Shown: positions 42,523 through 52,647 of the stretch, piece after piece
How the letters are laid out: every line of letters starts with the position of its first letter
How positions within the stretch are numbered: the stretch's first letter is position 1
DNA from: Neopusillimonas maritima
GTDB lineage: Bacteria > Pseudomonadota > Gammaproteobacteria > Burkholderiales > Burkholderiaceae_B
DNA: 64,000 nucleotides
Assembly: GCF_040930455.2 (NCBI RefSeq)
Contig: NZ_CP170494.1
Strand: one strand, 5' to 3'
Notes under the pieces: generated by a model
What the model saw: the letters and a program-made list of their open reading frames with translations, nothing else
Told to the model about the DNA's origin: nothing
Databases searched by the model: none
Position numbers and translations under genes: made by a program

Positions 42523-43221
42523 CTAAATCGAAAACCACACCGTATCCGGATCGCGGTACACATTCACGCGCCCATTCAACCGATGATAAGTTAAATAACA
42601 ATAATCGCGCGGATCGCTTAACACCTTGGGTGTAAAAACCGCCACATTCGTTCCAACATGCCGTGCCGATGATGTCCACACCCCTGGGTGGCGCTGGCGA
42701 TGCAGTTTGTTACCCAAAAACTGGCAATCGCCATAGTCATTTGCTGTTAATTGAGGCCATGCCTTCGCCATAGGCAGCAAATTCACAAGCGCAGCTTCAC
42801 AATGCACCCAATAAACCCGGCGCTCTATCTTGACGTTGTCAATGTTTTGAAAGCCCGCATCAGCCAACAACCCATTCTGCCAGTGATAAACGGTTTCATA
42901 TACGGTCGTTTCCAGCAATTCACTACCGTACCAAACACCAAATTTACCTGCACTAAAACGACTTTGGCCGATATGATCAAAGGGAAACTGAATGGCGGAA
43001 AAATGGGCGGCGTCTTCGAACGGACGATCAATAACAGGCTGCTCCGACTCATAAAAAGGTGGCTTGAACGCAAGCTCCAGGTTAATCGCCGAACGCCAAT
43101 CCTCCGGATGATCACTTAAATCGTCAAACAGATCCTGCCCTTGGCGCAACGAGACAATATTTCTAAATAAATCCTGCTCAACATTTTTGAGTGTCAGACC
43201 TTCCAAGTCGGCGAAAGCCAT
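42523..43221 (-). CDS. RES-domain toxin (NAD+-degrading family)
   Basis: A 232-residue RES-family protein. The conserved Arg, Tyr/Glu and Ser are found in HIGQSRFSAGKFGVWYGSELLETTVYETVYHW and VWTSSARHVG. RES toxins such as MbcT break down NAD+ and stop growth. Its ATG overlaps the antitoxin stop by one base (TAATG), so translation is coupled. It is somewhat longer than many RES toxins. Confidence 0.88.
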   Translation of the reverse strand: MAFADLEGLTLKNVEQDLFRNIVSLRQGQDLFDDLSDHPEDWRSAINLELAFKPPFYESEQPVIDRPFEDAAHFSAIQFPFDHIGQSRFSAGKFGVWYGSELLETTVYETVYHWQNGLLADAGFQNIDNVKIERRVYWVHCEAALVNLLPMAKAWPQLTANDYGDCQFLGNKLHRQRHPGVWTSSARHVGTNVAVFTPKVLSDPRDYCYLTYHRLNGRVNVYRDPDTVWFSI

Positions 43222-43607
43222 TAACGGCCCCGCTGAACGTCGAGATAAGAACGTACCTGATGCAAGCCCATAATGCCGTATTTTTCGGCAACGGTAACAG
43301 GTGATAAACCACCAAAAGCCCGGTTGGCCTGCGTCATCCAGGTATAAGCCAACTGACGGTTATGCGGGAATAATAAACGCAACGACTTATGAATACCCAG
43401 CAGAATACCTGCCCGTTCGAGCTTGTCGCGATCGTTCGCCAATGGCTTGCCTGAGCGGTAATCAGACAGCAAACCGCGATTGGTGGGCGAATAACCCAAC
43501 AAACCCAGCATTTGCGTACTGTTTAAACCCCAGTGGTCAAATAGCTTCATGAGCATGACGCTAATTTTGCTGCGGTCGACCCCGTGCGTACTGTGATCTG
43601 TTTGCAT
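43221..43607 (-). CDS. Xre/MbcA/ParS-type antitoxin
   Basis: A 128-residue protein with an N-terminal helical DNA-binding part (LMKLFDHWGLNSTQMLGLLGYSPTNRGLLSDYRSG) and a C-terminal DUF2384-type toxin-binding domain (LLGIHKSLRLLFPHNRQLAYTWMTQANRAFGGLSPVTV). It neutralises the RES toxin and probably represses its own promoter. It is the first gene of the pair. Confidence 0.88.
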   Translation of the reverse strand: MQTDHSTHGVDRSKISVMLMKLFDHWGLNSTQMLGLLGYSPTNRGLLSDYRSGKPLANDRDKLERAGILLGIHKSLRLLFPHNRQLAYTWMTQANRAFGGLSPVTVAEKYGIMGLHQVRSYLDVQRGR

Positions 43608-43636
43608 ACAAAACCTTTATTATTTAACCCGTATAA

Positions 43637-43670
43637 TTGTTATTATAACAACCTAATATGTTATTTAGGC
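43637..43670. promoter_or_regulatory. Candidate toxin-antitoxin operator
   Basis: Inverted repeat TTGTTA-TTA-TAACAA (43637-43651) followed by CCTAA/TTAGG arms (43652-43669), 30-62 bp upstream of the antitoxin start. Two adjacent palindromes suit autoregulation by the antitoxin complex. Confidence 0.5.
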
Positions 43671-43745
43671 AACAGCTAAGCCGCCTTTACTTGAAACACA
43701 CATAAGGTAAATAAAAGGTCATACACATAACCCTATTCCCAAAAC

Positions 43746-43774
43746 AAAACGCCTCCTGTTTCAGGAGGCGTTTT
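43746..43774. terminator. Terminator of the cold-shock gene
   Basis: Perfect 13-bp arms (core GCCTCCTG/CAGGAGGC) with a 3-base loop and A/T runs on both sides, 40 bp behind the csp stop. It can act in both directions. Confidence 0.9.
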
Positions 43775-43813
43775 TTATCGCGAGCGACCCGTTTTTACAA
43801 ACGGGTGGGGCGA

Positions 43814-44023
43814 TTAAAGGATTTGAATATTTGAAGCCTGAGGGCCTTTCTGGCCTTCAACTGCTACAAACGACACACGCTGGTTCTCTTCGAGAGATTT
43901 GTGGCCTGTGCCCTGAATTTCGCTGTAATGTGCGAAAAGGTCTTTACCACCGGATTCCGGCATGATGAAGCCGAAACCTTTTTCGTTGTTAAACCATTTC
44001 ACAATACCAATTTCTGTTTTCAA
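43814..44023 (-). CDS. Cold-shock domain protein (CspA family)
   Basis: A 69-residue single cold-shock domain with both RNA-binding motifs, KGFGFI (RNP1) and LFAHY (RNP2, here in place of VFVHF). It binds single-stranded nucleic acids and melts RNA structure. The start codon is TTG at 44023 with AGGAC eight bases upstream; no ATG is available in the right place. The gene is monocistronic, with a leader of about 90 bp. Confidence 0.94.
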   Translation of the reverse strand: MKTEIGIVKWFNNEKGFGFIMPESGGKDLFAHYSEIQGTGHKSLEENQRVSFVAVEGQKGPQASNIQIL

Positions 44024-44120
44024 TTTAATAGTCCTAAGATAAAAGGGAAAAAATTATCCCCATACGCACTTTGGACCTATTTCGCACATAACGCCAGCAC
44101 TGTTACAAAATAACACGCTG

Positions 44121-44828
44121 TTATTTGTCTTTCTTGCGTTCAGTATCGTTTGCGAATTGCTGGATCTTACGGGTTGGCCCCGACACAATGAGCAAGTCAT
44201 CAGGCAATATTCGCGTTTCAGGAACCGCATGCTGGAAATCCGTTTGGGCCCGTTTAACGCCAACAACCGTTACACCGAATTTCTCGCGCACCCGCGAATC
44301 GAACAACACTTGATTATGCGTTGATTCCGGCGCCCGGATTTTGGCAATGGCAAAACCATCGTCAAATTCAATAAAATCCATCATCCGGGCCGTGATCAAA
44401 TGCGCAACCCGTTCACCCATGTCAGCTTCGGGCGATACAACGTGATGCGCGCCGATTCTACGGGCAATCTTGCCATGCTCAGGCGTCAAAGCCTTGATCC
44501 AGATATCTTTGATGCCCAACTCGGTCAACGCCATCAAGGTCATCAGGCTGGCGGATAAATCTGAACCAATGCCAATAATGGCGTGCGAAAAATCGGCAAC
44601 GCCAAGCTGGCGCATGGTGTTCACATTCGTTGAGTCGGCTTGCACCGCGTGTGTCAGCATATCGGCCCACACCTGAACCAACTCGGGGTCACGGTCAATT
44701 CCCATTACATCATGCCCCAAACGGGTCAAGGCATCGGCAACCGAACTGCCGAATCGACCCAAGCCTATAACAACAGCGCTGTCGCCTTTGGAAAACGAAA
44801 ACTGTTCGGTAAATAAACTAGCCAACAA
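44121..44828 (-). CDS. ktrA: Ktr/Trk potassium uptake regulatory subunit
   Basis: A 235-residue RCK protein: Rossmann NAD/ATP-binding motif VIGLGRFGSSVADAL (about 20-34), GIDRD acidic end of beta 2, and a C-terminal TrkA_C domain. It gates the membrane subunit encoded immediately upstream. The start is a TTG at 44828 with GAGGAG seven bases before it, 11 bp inside the ktrB 3' end. Confidence 0.9.
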   Translation of the reverse strand: MLASLFTEQFSFSKGDSAVVIGLGRFGSSVADALTRLGHDVMGIDRDPELVQVWADMLTHAVQADSTNVNTMRQLGVADFSHAIIGIGSDLSASLMTLMALTELGIKDIWIKALTPEHGKIARRIGAHHVVSPEADMGERVAHLITARMMDFIEFDDGFAIAKIRAPESTHNQVLFDSRVREKFGVTVVGVKRAQTDFQHAVPETRILPDDLLIVSGPTRKIQQFANDTERKKDK

Positions 44829-46146
44829 TGGGATGCTCCTCAGCGTAACGATAGGGCATGCGGCGCTTGCTTAAGACAATGGAAGTTGCCAGTGTAATCG
44901 TACCGACACGCCCAAAATACATTAAAGCGGCCAAAATAACTTGGGCTTCAGAAGGCAGATCGGCCGTAATACCGGTAGACAACCCCACCGTGCCAAAGGC
45001 GGATACCACCTCGAAAATAACCTGGTCGGTAGGCAGGTCGGTCATGCGCAGAATCATCACTGTTGCAGTCACAACCAGGGCACTGCCTAAAACCAGAACG
45101 GTCACCGCCTGCCGCTGTGCCTGCGGCCCCACCCGGCGACCAAACGCTTCACTATCGTTCAACCCGCGAATTTCGGCAATCACAATCAGTACCAAAATAA
45201 CGACCGTGCCAACTTTAACGCCACCAGCCGTACCGGCACTGCCTCCGCCAATAAACATTAATAAATAATGCAGCGCCCAGCTTTCATGATTAAGCAAACC
45301 AATATCCAGCGCATTAAACCCTGCTGTGCGAGCCGAAACCGACATAAACGCCGCTGACCATAGTTTATCGACAAAGGACAACGCTCCCAGGGTTTGTTCG
45401 TTATGCCACTCAAAAGCCAATAACCCCAAAAAACCAACCAGCAATAAAACACCTGTACCCAACAAAGTCAGCTTTGTGTGCAAAGACCAATGCCTGGGAT
45501 CGCGGATTTTCATCCGTAAATCATGTAAAACCGGAAAACCAATGCCGCCCACCATGATTGCAACCATAATGGGCAACAATATCAATGGATCAACGGCGAA
45601 TCTCATCAAACTATCGGGGTAAATTGAAAAGCCCGCGTTGTTGAATGCGGAAATTGCATGAAACACACCATTCCAAGCCGCATCTGCGAAGGACATGGGG
45701 TATGCGGAGTAAAAACGCGTAGTGAGGAAAACTGCCGTAATCACTTCCACCACAACGGTCACGACAAAAACAAGTTTAGCCACACTGCCAATGTCACCCA
45801 GGCCCAGCGAATGCGTTTCCACTTGCGTCACCAGCTTGGTACGCAGGCGCAACGAACGATTCACCATTAAACCCAGCAAGGTGGCTGCCGTCATCATGCC
45901 GAAGCCGCCAATCTGGCATAAAAACAGAATGATCATTTGGCCAAACATCGACCAATACGTACCGGTATCCACAATGACCAAACCGGTAACACACACAGCC
46001 GAAACGGCGGTAAAAAAAGAAACCAACAAGGACCCCGATTCCGCAGCTGCGTGCGACACAGGCAACATCAGCAACAGCGTTCCGGCGAGAATCGCGACCA
46101 GAAAACCAAACGCAACGGCCCTGGCCGGATGAAGTAGAAATCTCAT
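44818..46146 (-). CDS. ktrB: Ktr/Trk potassium uptake membrane subunit
   Basis: A 442-residue TrkH/KtrB-type transporter with about eight membrane helices and four pore-loop repeats, each with a filter glycine (for example TGLVIVDTG, NNAGFSIYPDS, RTAGFNALD, TVGLSTGIT). It takes up K+ (often Na+-coupled in KtrB). It overlaps ktrA by 11 bp. Confidence 0.92.
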   Translation of the reverse strand: MRFLLHPARAVAFGFLVAILAGTLLLMLPVSHAAAESGSLLVSFFTAVSAVCVTGLVIVDTGTYWSMFGQMIILFLCQIGGFGMMTAATLLGLMVNRSLRLRTKLVTQVETHSLGLGDIGSVAKLVFVVTVVVEVITAVFLTTRFYSAYPMSFADAAWNGVFHAISAFNNAGFSIYPDSLMRFAVDPLILLPIMVAIMVGGIGFPVLHDLRMKIRDPRHWSLHTKLTLLGTGVLLLVGFLGLLAFEWHNEQTLGALSFVDKLWSAAFMSVSARTAGFNALDIGLLNHESWALHYLLMFIGGGSAGTAGGVKVGTVVILVLIVIAEIRGLNDSEAFGRRVGPQAQRQAVTVLVLGSALVVTATVMILRMTDLPTDQVIFEVVSAFGTVGLSTGITADLPSEAQVILAALMYFGRVGTITLATSIVLSKRRMPYRYAEEHPIVG

Positions 46147-46206
46147 GGAAATTGAGTAACAACGAATGTGCGGGCATTTTACGCCCGAATCATTCGCTGA
46201 AAGTAC

Positions 46207-47106
46207 TCACGCCGTTAACGTGTATTTTTCCGCCAACGTCATAAATGCTTTCAAATAACCAATGCTCAAATCGGAGTCGCGAACCCCCAGATGAATCTGT
46301 TTATGAATTCCTTGCTTCCCCAAACGTACCGACACAACATCAAACTGCGCGGCATTTTCGTCTACCAGCCAACGTGGCAAGGCGGCAACGCCACGCCCAC
46401 ATGCCACCATTTGCAACATGATATCCGTAGTTTCAATTTCCTTATGCCGTCGGGGGGCCAACCCCGCTGGAAGTAGAAATTGCGAATAAATATCAAGGCG
46501 CTCGATGGAAACCGGATACGTAACCAGCGTCTCGCTTGCCAAATGACTCGGTTCCACATAATCCAAACCGCTTAACAGGTGATTCCTTCCTACGACAAGA
46601 ACCTGTTCATAGTCAAAGACGGGCGCAAAATGGAGCCCGCTCTTATAAAACGGGTCCGGTGTCACCAACATATCAATTTCATGGCTGAATAACGCGCCAA
46701 TACCGCCAAACTGAAATTTTTGCCTTACATCAATATCCACATCGGGCCATTCTTGCATATATGGCGAGACCACCTTTAATAGCCACTGATAACAAGGGTG
46801 GCATTCCATTCCAATGCGCAACTGGCCTCGTTCTCCCAGGGAAAATTCCCGTAGCCGGTCTTCTGCGTCGAGGAACTGCGGTACCAGTCGATTCGCCATC
46901 GCCAACAAATATTCGCCCGACTGCGTCAGCCGCAGACTGCGCCCTTCGCGGTGCCAAACCGCCACGCCCAATTGGTTTTCCAGTTTACGTATGGCATGAC
47001 TTAAGGCCGACTGAGTGAGATGCAGGTGATCAGCCGCTGCTGTTAAAGAGCCATGCTTATTCACCGCTCGAATGATTGCGAGATGGATACGTTCAATAAT
47101 CGCCAT
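46207..47106 (-). CDS. metR: LysR-type regulator MetR
   Basis: A 299-residue LysR regulator: winged HTH at residues 1-65 (VNKHGSLTAAADHLHLTQSALSHAIRKLENQLG) and an effector domain with MECHPCYQWLLKVV, typical of MetR. It is divergent from metE and has a MetR box directly upstream of its start. In the family homocysteine is the co-effector. Confidence 0.92.
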   Translation of the reverse strand: MAIIERIHLAIIRAVNKHGSLTAAADHLHLTQSALSHAIRKLENQLGVAVWHREGRSLRLTQSGEYLLAMANRLVPQFLDAEDRLREFSLGERGQLRIGMECHPCYQWLLKVVSPYMQEWPDVDIDVRQKFQFGGIGALFSHEIDMLVTPDPFYKSGLHFAPVFDYEQVLVVGRNHLLSGLDYVEPSHLASETLVTYPVSIERLDIYSQFLLPAGLAPRRHKEIETTDIMLQMVACGRGVAALPRWLVDENAAQFDVVSVRLGKQGIHKQIHLGVRDSDLSIGYLKAFMTLAEKYTLTA

Positions 47107-47109
47107 GCA

Positions 47110-47122
47110 TGAACAAAATTCA
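47110..47122. promoter_or_regulatory. MetR box
   Basis: TGAA-N5-TTCA, an exact match to the MetR consensus, lying 4 bp upstream of the metR start codon and about 120 bp before metE. The position fits repression of metR and activation of metE. Confidence 0.65.
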
Positions 47123-47238
47123 TTGATTTATGTAGAAATACCATTTTACTTCATTGATCAAAAAACCAACAATAAACCCCTCATCACCGGGTAAGACTGA
47201 AACCAACACATCATTCGAACAATTGACTATTCACACGC

Positions 47239-49557
47239 ATGACTACATTGCATAACTCAAACATGACTCATCACAAAGTAACCACGCACAACCTTGGCTT
47301 TCCCCGAATTGGCCCGAATCGCGAACTGAAGTTCGCCCTGGAGGCATACTGGAAAGATCAGTCAAGCGACGATGAATTGGATCGTATCGCGGCTCAATTA
47401 CGCACCCAAAACTGGCAATGGCAAAACAAGCTGGACTGGACACCTGTGGGCGAATTTTCTTTCTACGACCACGTTCTGGATACCAGCTTCATGCTCGGGA
47501 ACATTCCCGAACGGTTTCGTACATTGCCGAAAAACGAGCTTGACCGCTATTTTCAAGTGGCCCGGGGTCGGGCCGCCGGTGAAATGACCAAATGGTTCGA
47601 CACCAATTATCACTATATCGTGCCCGAATTCAATCGCAGCACGCATTTTGCATTGAACGCGACTTCGTTGTTAAAGCAGATTGAGCAAGCGCAAACAGAA
47701 AATGTGCGTGCCAAGCCCGTTATCCTCGGCCCGGTTACGTACCTTGCACTGGGCAAATCCACTGATGGGGTCAACCCACTGGATTTGCTTGAGTCTTTAC
47801 TACCCGCGTACGGCGAGCTGTTAAATATGCTGGCAGCAAAGGGAATTGAATGGGTACAAATTGACGAACCCATATTAGTGACTGAATTAGCACCTGAGTG
47901 GACGAACGCATTAAGTATTGCCTATCACACATTGAAAAGTGCCCCCATCAAAATACTGCTGGCGACCTATTTTGGCAGCTTGCAGGAAAATGCCTACCTG
48001 GCAGCCAACTTGCCGGTGGCAGGGTTACATGTTGATGCCGTGCGCGGCCGGAACGATATTACCCCGCTGCTGAATGTGCTTCCCCAGCACCGGGTCTTAT
48101 CGCTCGGTGTTATTGACGGGCGCAACATCTGGAAAACCGACTTAAACGCAACCCTTGATTGGCTTGAACCTATTGCTCTTCAGTTGGGCAACCGGCTATG
48201 GCTGGCCCCGTCATGCTCGCTACTTCATGTTCCTGTAGATCTGCAGAAAGAAACGCAACTTGACCCAGATCTTGTGACCTGGCTTGCATTCGCCAAACAA
48301 AAACTGCAGGAATTACATATTTTGGCTGAGGCACTGAATAACGGGAGACACGCCGTAGCGTCGTTCTTGCACGAAAATCAAACAGCGGTGGAGTCACGCC
48401 GCCAATCCAGCCGCGTTAACAACCCCGTCGTGAAACTGGCATTGGCCAACCTTGCTCCTGACGCCGGCACGCGTCAAAGCACCTATAAGGAACGTGTCAC
48501 AAAACAATCTGCACGGTTGAACCTGCCGCTTTTCCCAACAACAACCATTGGCTCCTTCCCCCAAACCAAAGAAATACGTCGTCAACGCAAAGCATTTCGT
48601 CAAAAGGAAATTGACGCCATCACCTACAAAACAGCCATGCAAACTGAAATTGCATCTTGCATTAAAGAGCAGGAGGCACTTGAGCTCGACGTGCTGGTTC
48701 ACGGCGAAGCGGAACGCAATGATATGGTCGAGTATTTCGCAGAGCACCTCGAAGGCTTTGCATTCAGCCAATATGGTTGGGTTCAGTCATACGGGTCGCG
48801 ATGCGTTAAACCGCCGATTTTATATGGTGATATACAACGCCCCAAGGCCATGACGGTGGAATGGATTCTTTACGCACAGTCATTAACGCAACGCCCGGTA
48901 AAAGGCATGTTAACCGGCCCGGTCACGCTGTTGAACTGGTCTTTCGTACGAAACGATCAGCCGCGAGCCATTACGTGTCGCCAGCTTGCCCTGGCCATGC
49001 GCGAGGAAGTCTTGGACTTGGAGCGCGCCGGCATCAAGATCATTCAAATTGACGAGGCAGCCTTGCGCGAAGGACTCCCTTTAAGAAAAACACAATGGCA
49101 AAGTTATTTGAATTGGGCGATTGAAGCATTTCGTCTTTGCGCCAACAGCGTGCAAGACGAAACGCAGATCCACACACATATGTGCTATTCGGAATTCAAC
49201 GACATTATGCCGTTTATCGCCCAAATGGATGCCGACGTCATCACCATCGAAACGTCGCGATCCAACATGAAACTATTGGAAGCGTTCAAAGACTTCAGCT
49301 ATCCCAATGAAATCGGGCCCGGTGTGTATGACATTCACTCACCCGCCGTACCCGACACCGCTCAGATGACCGCGCTAATGGAAAAAGCCGCACAGTACAT
49401 TCCCGCAGAACGCTTGTGGGTCAACCCCGATTGCGGTTTGAAAACCCGCCAGTGGGACGAAGTAAAGCCGGCCTTGCTCGCCTTGGTGCAGGCGGCGCAA
49501 AGCCTGCGTCAATCAATACCCCAAAGCCAGGCGCGGGCCGGATCCCCGGTCGTCTGA
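47239..49557 (+). CDS. metE: Cobalamin-independent methionine synthase
   Basis: A 772-residue two-domain MetE. The N-terminal barrel has LGFPRIGPNRELKFALEAYW; the C-terminal barrel has the zinc ligands in HTHMCYSEF (His and Cys), a later Glu, and Cys in NPDCGLKTR. It methylates homocysteine with 5-methyltetrahydropteroyl-triglutamate. The first ATG is at 47239 and a second at 47263 (MTHHKVTTHNLGF); neither has a strong ribosome site. The last 45 bp overlap the convergent chemoreceptor gene. Confidence 0.97.
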   Translation: MTTLHNSNMTHHKVTTHNLGFPRIGPNRELKFALEAYWKDQSSDDELDRIAAQLRTQNWQWQNKLDWTPVGEFSFYDHVLDTSFMLGNIPERFRTLPKNELDRYFQVARGRAAGEMTKWFDTNYHYIVPEFNRSTHFALNATSLLKQIEQAQTENVRAKPVILGPVTYLALGKSTDGVNPLDLLESLLPAYGELLNMLAAKGIEWVQIDEPILVTELAPEWTNALSIAYHTLKSAPIKILLATYFGSLQENAYLAANLPVAGLHVDAVRGRNDITPLLNVLPQHRVLSLGVIDGRNIWKTDLNATLDWLEPIALQLGNRLWLAPSCSLLHVPVDLQKETQLDPDLVTWLAFAKQKLQELHILAEALNNGRHAVASFLHENQTAVESRRQSSRVNNPVVKLALANLAPDAGTRQSTYKERVTKQSARLNLPLFPTTTIGSFPQTKEIRRQRKAFRQKEIDAITYKTAMQTEIASCIKEQEALELDVLVHGEAERNDMVEYFAEHLEGFAFSQYGWVQSYGSRCVKPPILYGDIQRPKAMTVEWILYAQSLTQRPVKGMLTGPVTLLNWSFVRNDQPRAITCRQLALAMREEVLDLERAGIKIIQIDEAALREGLPLRKTQWQSYLNWAIEAFRLCANSVQDETQIHTHMCYSEFNDIMPFIAQMDADVITIETSRSNMKLLEAFKDFSYPNEIGPGVYDIHSPAVPDTAQMTALMEKAAQYIPAERLWVNPDCGLKTRQWDEVKPALLALVQAAQSLRQSIPQSQARAGSPVV

Positions 49558-51285
49558 CCCTTCAGGCGAGTCTGCGTCGTCAACCCAGTCATCTTCGCTA
49601 AATTCAGCGTCTTCTCCTTTGCGGGAAGACGCTTTTTTTGATCCACGCAACGATGTGCGGCCATCCTTACTACTGGAACCAGGCGAAGCATCATCGCTGC
49701 CGGAATTCGCACTTTTGTCAGTTTTCTTCCAGCTTAAATCCTCTATCAGATTCACTTTAAATGTGGACACCAAACGGGATAAATCGGCCGCCTGTGCCTG
49801 CATATTCTGTGATGCCACCGACGCCTCTTCGACCAGGGCCGCATTTTGCTGGGTAACCTGATCCATTTGCATAACCGCTTGATTCACCTGCTCAATGCCC
49901 GTGCTTTGCTCTTCGCTGGCTGCAGCGATCTCTTCCATAATGTCGACCACTTGCTTAATACTGTCGACCGTCTCTTTCATTGACTGCCCAGCCTTGCCAA
50001 CCAAAAGATTACCCTGGTTCGTCGCGGCCACCGACATCTCGATAAGCTCTTTAATTTCCTTGGCCGCCTGCGCGCTGCGTTGCGCCAGCGAGCGCACCTC
50101 GCTGGCGACAACCGCAAATCCTTTACCCTGCTCACCTGCACGCGCCGCCTCTACTGCAGCGTTCAACGCCAGAATATTGGTTTGAAAGGCAATACCATCA
50201 ATGACGGTAATAATATCGGCGACCTGTTTGGCTCGCTGATCGATACTGCTCATGGTTTCAACCACTTGGCCGACCACGTCGCCGCTTTCAACCGCCACCT
50301 TCGACGCCGACCCTGCCAATTGATTCGCTTTACGTGCGTTGTCTGTATTGAGCTGTACGGTCGTGGTGAGCTGCTCCATCGTAGCAGCGGTTTCGGCCAG
50401 GGAACTGGCCTGCTCTTCCGTACGTGACGATAAGTCGGTGTTACCCGACGCAATTTCACCGGATGCCGTGGCAATCGATTCGGACCCCGACTGCACTTTA
50501 CTGATCACGCCCACCAGATTCTGATTCATCATGCGCAAGGCTTGCAGCAACTCAGCCGTTTCATCCTTGCCACGCACCTCAACCTGACGCGTTAGGTCGC
50601 GATTGGAAATGGCCTTGGCATAACCCACCGCTGTTTGTAAAGGACGCACAATAGAACGGGTAATGCCAAACGCAAACAACACACCCAAAATCAGCGCAAC
50701 AACCCCCACACCAAACACAATCTTGATGGCCAACTGATTATCCGCATCCAGTTGCGCCGCCGCCTCATTCATGTTTTTTTGTTGAAACGCCAATAAAGCA
50801 CGTACGCTTTTTTCATATTCGGCGCGCAAACCGGGGACGGTTTTTTGCAGCATGTTGTCGGCGCGCACAAAATCGCCGGCGCGCTGAGCCTGCAAGGCCT
50901 CGTCATTGGCTTTACCAAACGCCGCGCGCTTGCGCTGGGTGTCCTGGAACAAAGCCAGGGCCTCCGGGTCGCTGAGCATTAACTGCAGCTCTTTTTGAAT
51001 TTTTGTGCTTTCCGCACTGCCTTTTTCAATAGCGGTTTCAAACTCTTTACGTAAACCAGGGTCGTATAACAAACCCAAAATTTGCATTTGAATGCTGTTT
51101 TCGTGCATTACGCTTAACCAGCGTGACACCAGGCGCTCTACCGCCACCCCGCGCTCAGTGATTTCGCTGGTGGCCTGCGCGCCCGCATTCATACGCATTA
51201 ATGACACAGCCATTAGAATGGCCATAAATACAAGCATCAGGCCAAAACCCAATGTGAGCCGCGTACCAATTTTGAACCGATTCAC
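49513..51285 (-). CDS. Methyl-accepting chemotaxis protein
   Basis: A 590-residue chemoreceptor: helix TM1 (about 11-30), a periplasmic four-helix-bundle-like sensor, TM2 (about 190-210, VGVVALILGVLFAFGITRSIV), HAMP, then the signalling hairpin with AFQTNILALNAAVEAARAGEQGKGFAVVASEVRSLAQRSA and methylation helices. A GTG at 51285 with AGGAGGGG upstream is chosen; the longer in-frame ATG adds 31 unrelated residues. The C-terminus is a Ser/Asp-rich tail ending RLALGY with no NWETF-type CheR/CheB pentapeptide. It overlaps metE by 45 bp. Confidence 0.93.
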   Translation of the reverse strand: MNRFKIGTRLTLGFGLMLVFMAILMAVSLMRMNAGAQATSEITERGVAVERLVSRWLSVMHENSIQMQILGLLYDPGLRKEFETAIEKGSAESTKIQKELQLMLSDPEALALFQDTQRKRAAFGKANDEALQAQRAGDFVRADNMLQKTVPGLRAEYEKSVRALLAFQQKNMNEAAAQLDADNQLAIKIVFGVGVVALILGVLFAFGITRSIVRPLQTAVGYAKAISNRDLTRQVEVRGKDETAELLQALRMMNQNLVGVISKVQSGSESIATASGEIASGNTDLSSRTEEQASSLAETAATMEQLTTTVQLNTDNARKANQLAGSASKVAVESGDVVGQVVETMSSIDQRAKQVADIITVIDGIAFQTNILALNAAVEAARAGEQGKGFAVVASEVRSLAQRSAQAAKEIKELIEMSVAATNQGNLLVGKAGQSMKETVDSIKQVVDIMEEIAAASEEQSTGIEQVNQAVMQMDQVTQQNAALVEEASVASQNMQAQAADLSRLVSTFKVNLIEDLSWKKTDKSANSGSDDASPGSSSKDGRTSLRGSKKASSRKGEDAEFSEDDWVDDADSPEGSDDRGSGPRLALGY

Positions 51286-52647
51286 CGTCCCCTCCTGTAA
51301 GAAGCTATCAAAACTTTTTCTGCAAACAGAATTAACGACACTGCCCCGGTTTTCTTTAGTTGAACGCGTGTTACTCACTCAAACAGCACTTGTTTCCCCA
51401 ATCGGCATAGGGGGCAGTTCTAGTGAACTGCACCCCTGCCACACCACCCGGCATGCGGGTCCGCACCGGGCGGTTCAAGAAGTTGAGGCTTAAGAGAGTC
51501 TAGGAACACCTAGTCGGTCGAAGTGGGCAATGGGCAAGGCCGCATTGAGTGACCCGCCACTATTGCGCCACCAGCTGCGGGAATTTGCCGCCACCCATCG
51601 GGCGACAGTAAAACTCACCCCCAAGGCGCGCAACTCCCGGAACATCGTCTTGCCTCGTTTCCATTGCCTGAGCTGAATGGCCCTTAACCGATGACGAATC
51701 CACTTGTCCAGCCCACGCCAGACCTTGTGGACTTGCGCCAATCGGAAGTAGCCCTTCCATCCCAGGATATACACTCGCAGCCGATCCACCACCTGCTGCA
51801 TGCTGCGCCCGCCCGAGCGGCGCGTCAGTTGCCGCACACGTTGCTTGAACGTGGCGAGCGCTTTGGTCGCCACCCGACGCTTGACCTGCCCTTTAGGGTC
51901 CACCCAGAAGCTATAGCCCAGAAACTTGCGGTCGGTAAACACGCTGGCGACCGCACTTTTGATCTCATTGACCCTCAAGCGCAGCCGAGCGTATAGCCGC
52001 CGCAGTAAGCCCATCACCCGTTCACCCGCGCGACGGCTGTGAACGTAAACGTTGCAGTCATCAGCGTAGCGCACGAAGCAATGGCCCCGGCGTTCTAACT
52101 CCTTATCCACCTCATCAAGCAGCACGTTAGCCAACATCGGCGAGAGCGGACCGCCTTGCGGCGTGCCCTCATACCGTTCGACGGCCACACCGCCATCCAT
52201 AATGCCGCTGTTCAGATACGACCGAATCAGCCGGATCACTCCGGCATCCGGCAGGCGTTTCTGTAGGCGGTCAATCAGGATGTCGTGGTTGACCCGGTCG
52301 AAGAATTTCTCCAGATCCACGTCCACCACGATACGGCGACCGGACTGCACGTACGAATGCGCGGCCAGAACCGCGTCATGCGCACGGCGCCCCGGCCTGA
52401 AGCCGTAACTGTGTTCGCTGAAAGTGGGGTCAAGCACGGGTTGCAGCACTTGCAGCAGCGCCTGCTGGATCAGACGATCCGTCACCGTCGGGATACCCAG
52501 CTCGCGCTGGCTACCGTCAGACTTGGGAATCATCACCCGTCGTACCGGACTGGGCCGGTACGTCCCCGCAAGCAATTCGGCACGAATGACAGGCCAAGTG
52601 GTCTGAATCAAACCGGGAATGAACTGACCCCCAGAAGTTGGACGTTT

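Noticed and set aside
51490..52611. A stand-alone reverse transcriptase (retron or DGR)
   Set aside because: Its N-terminal part is found beyond the IS, and group II intron RNA ends surround it, so it is a broken intron maturase.
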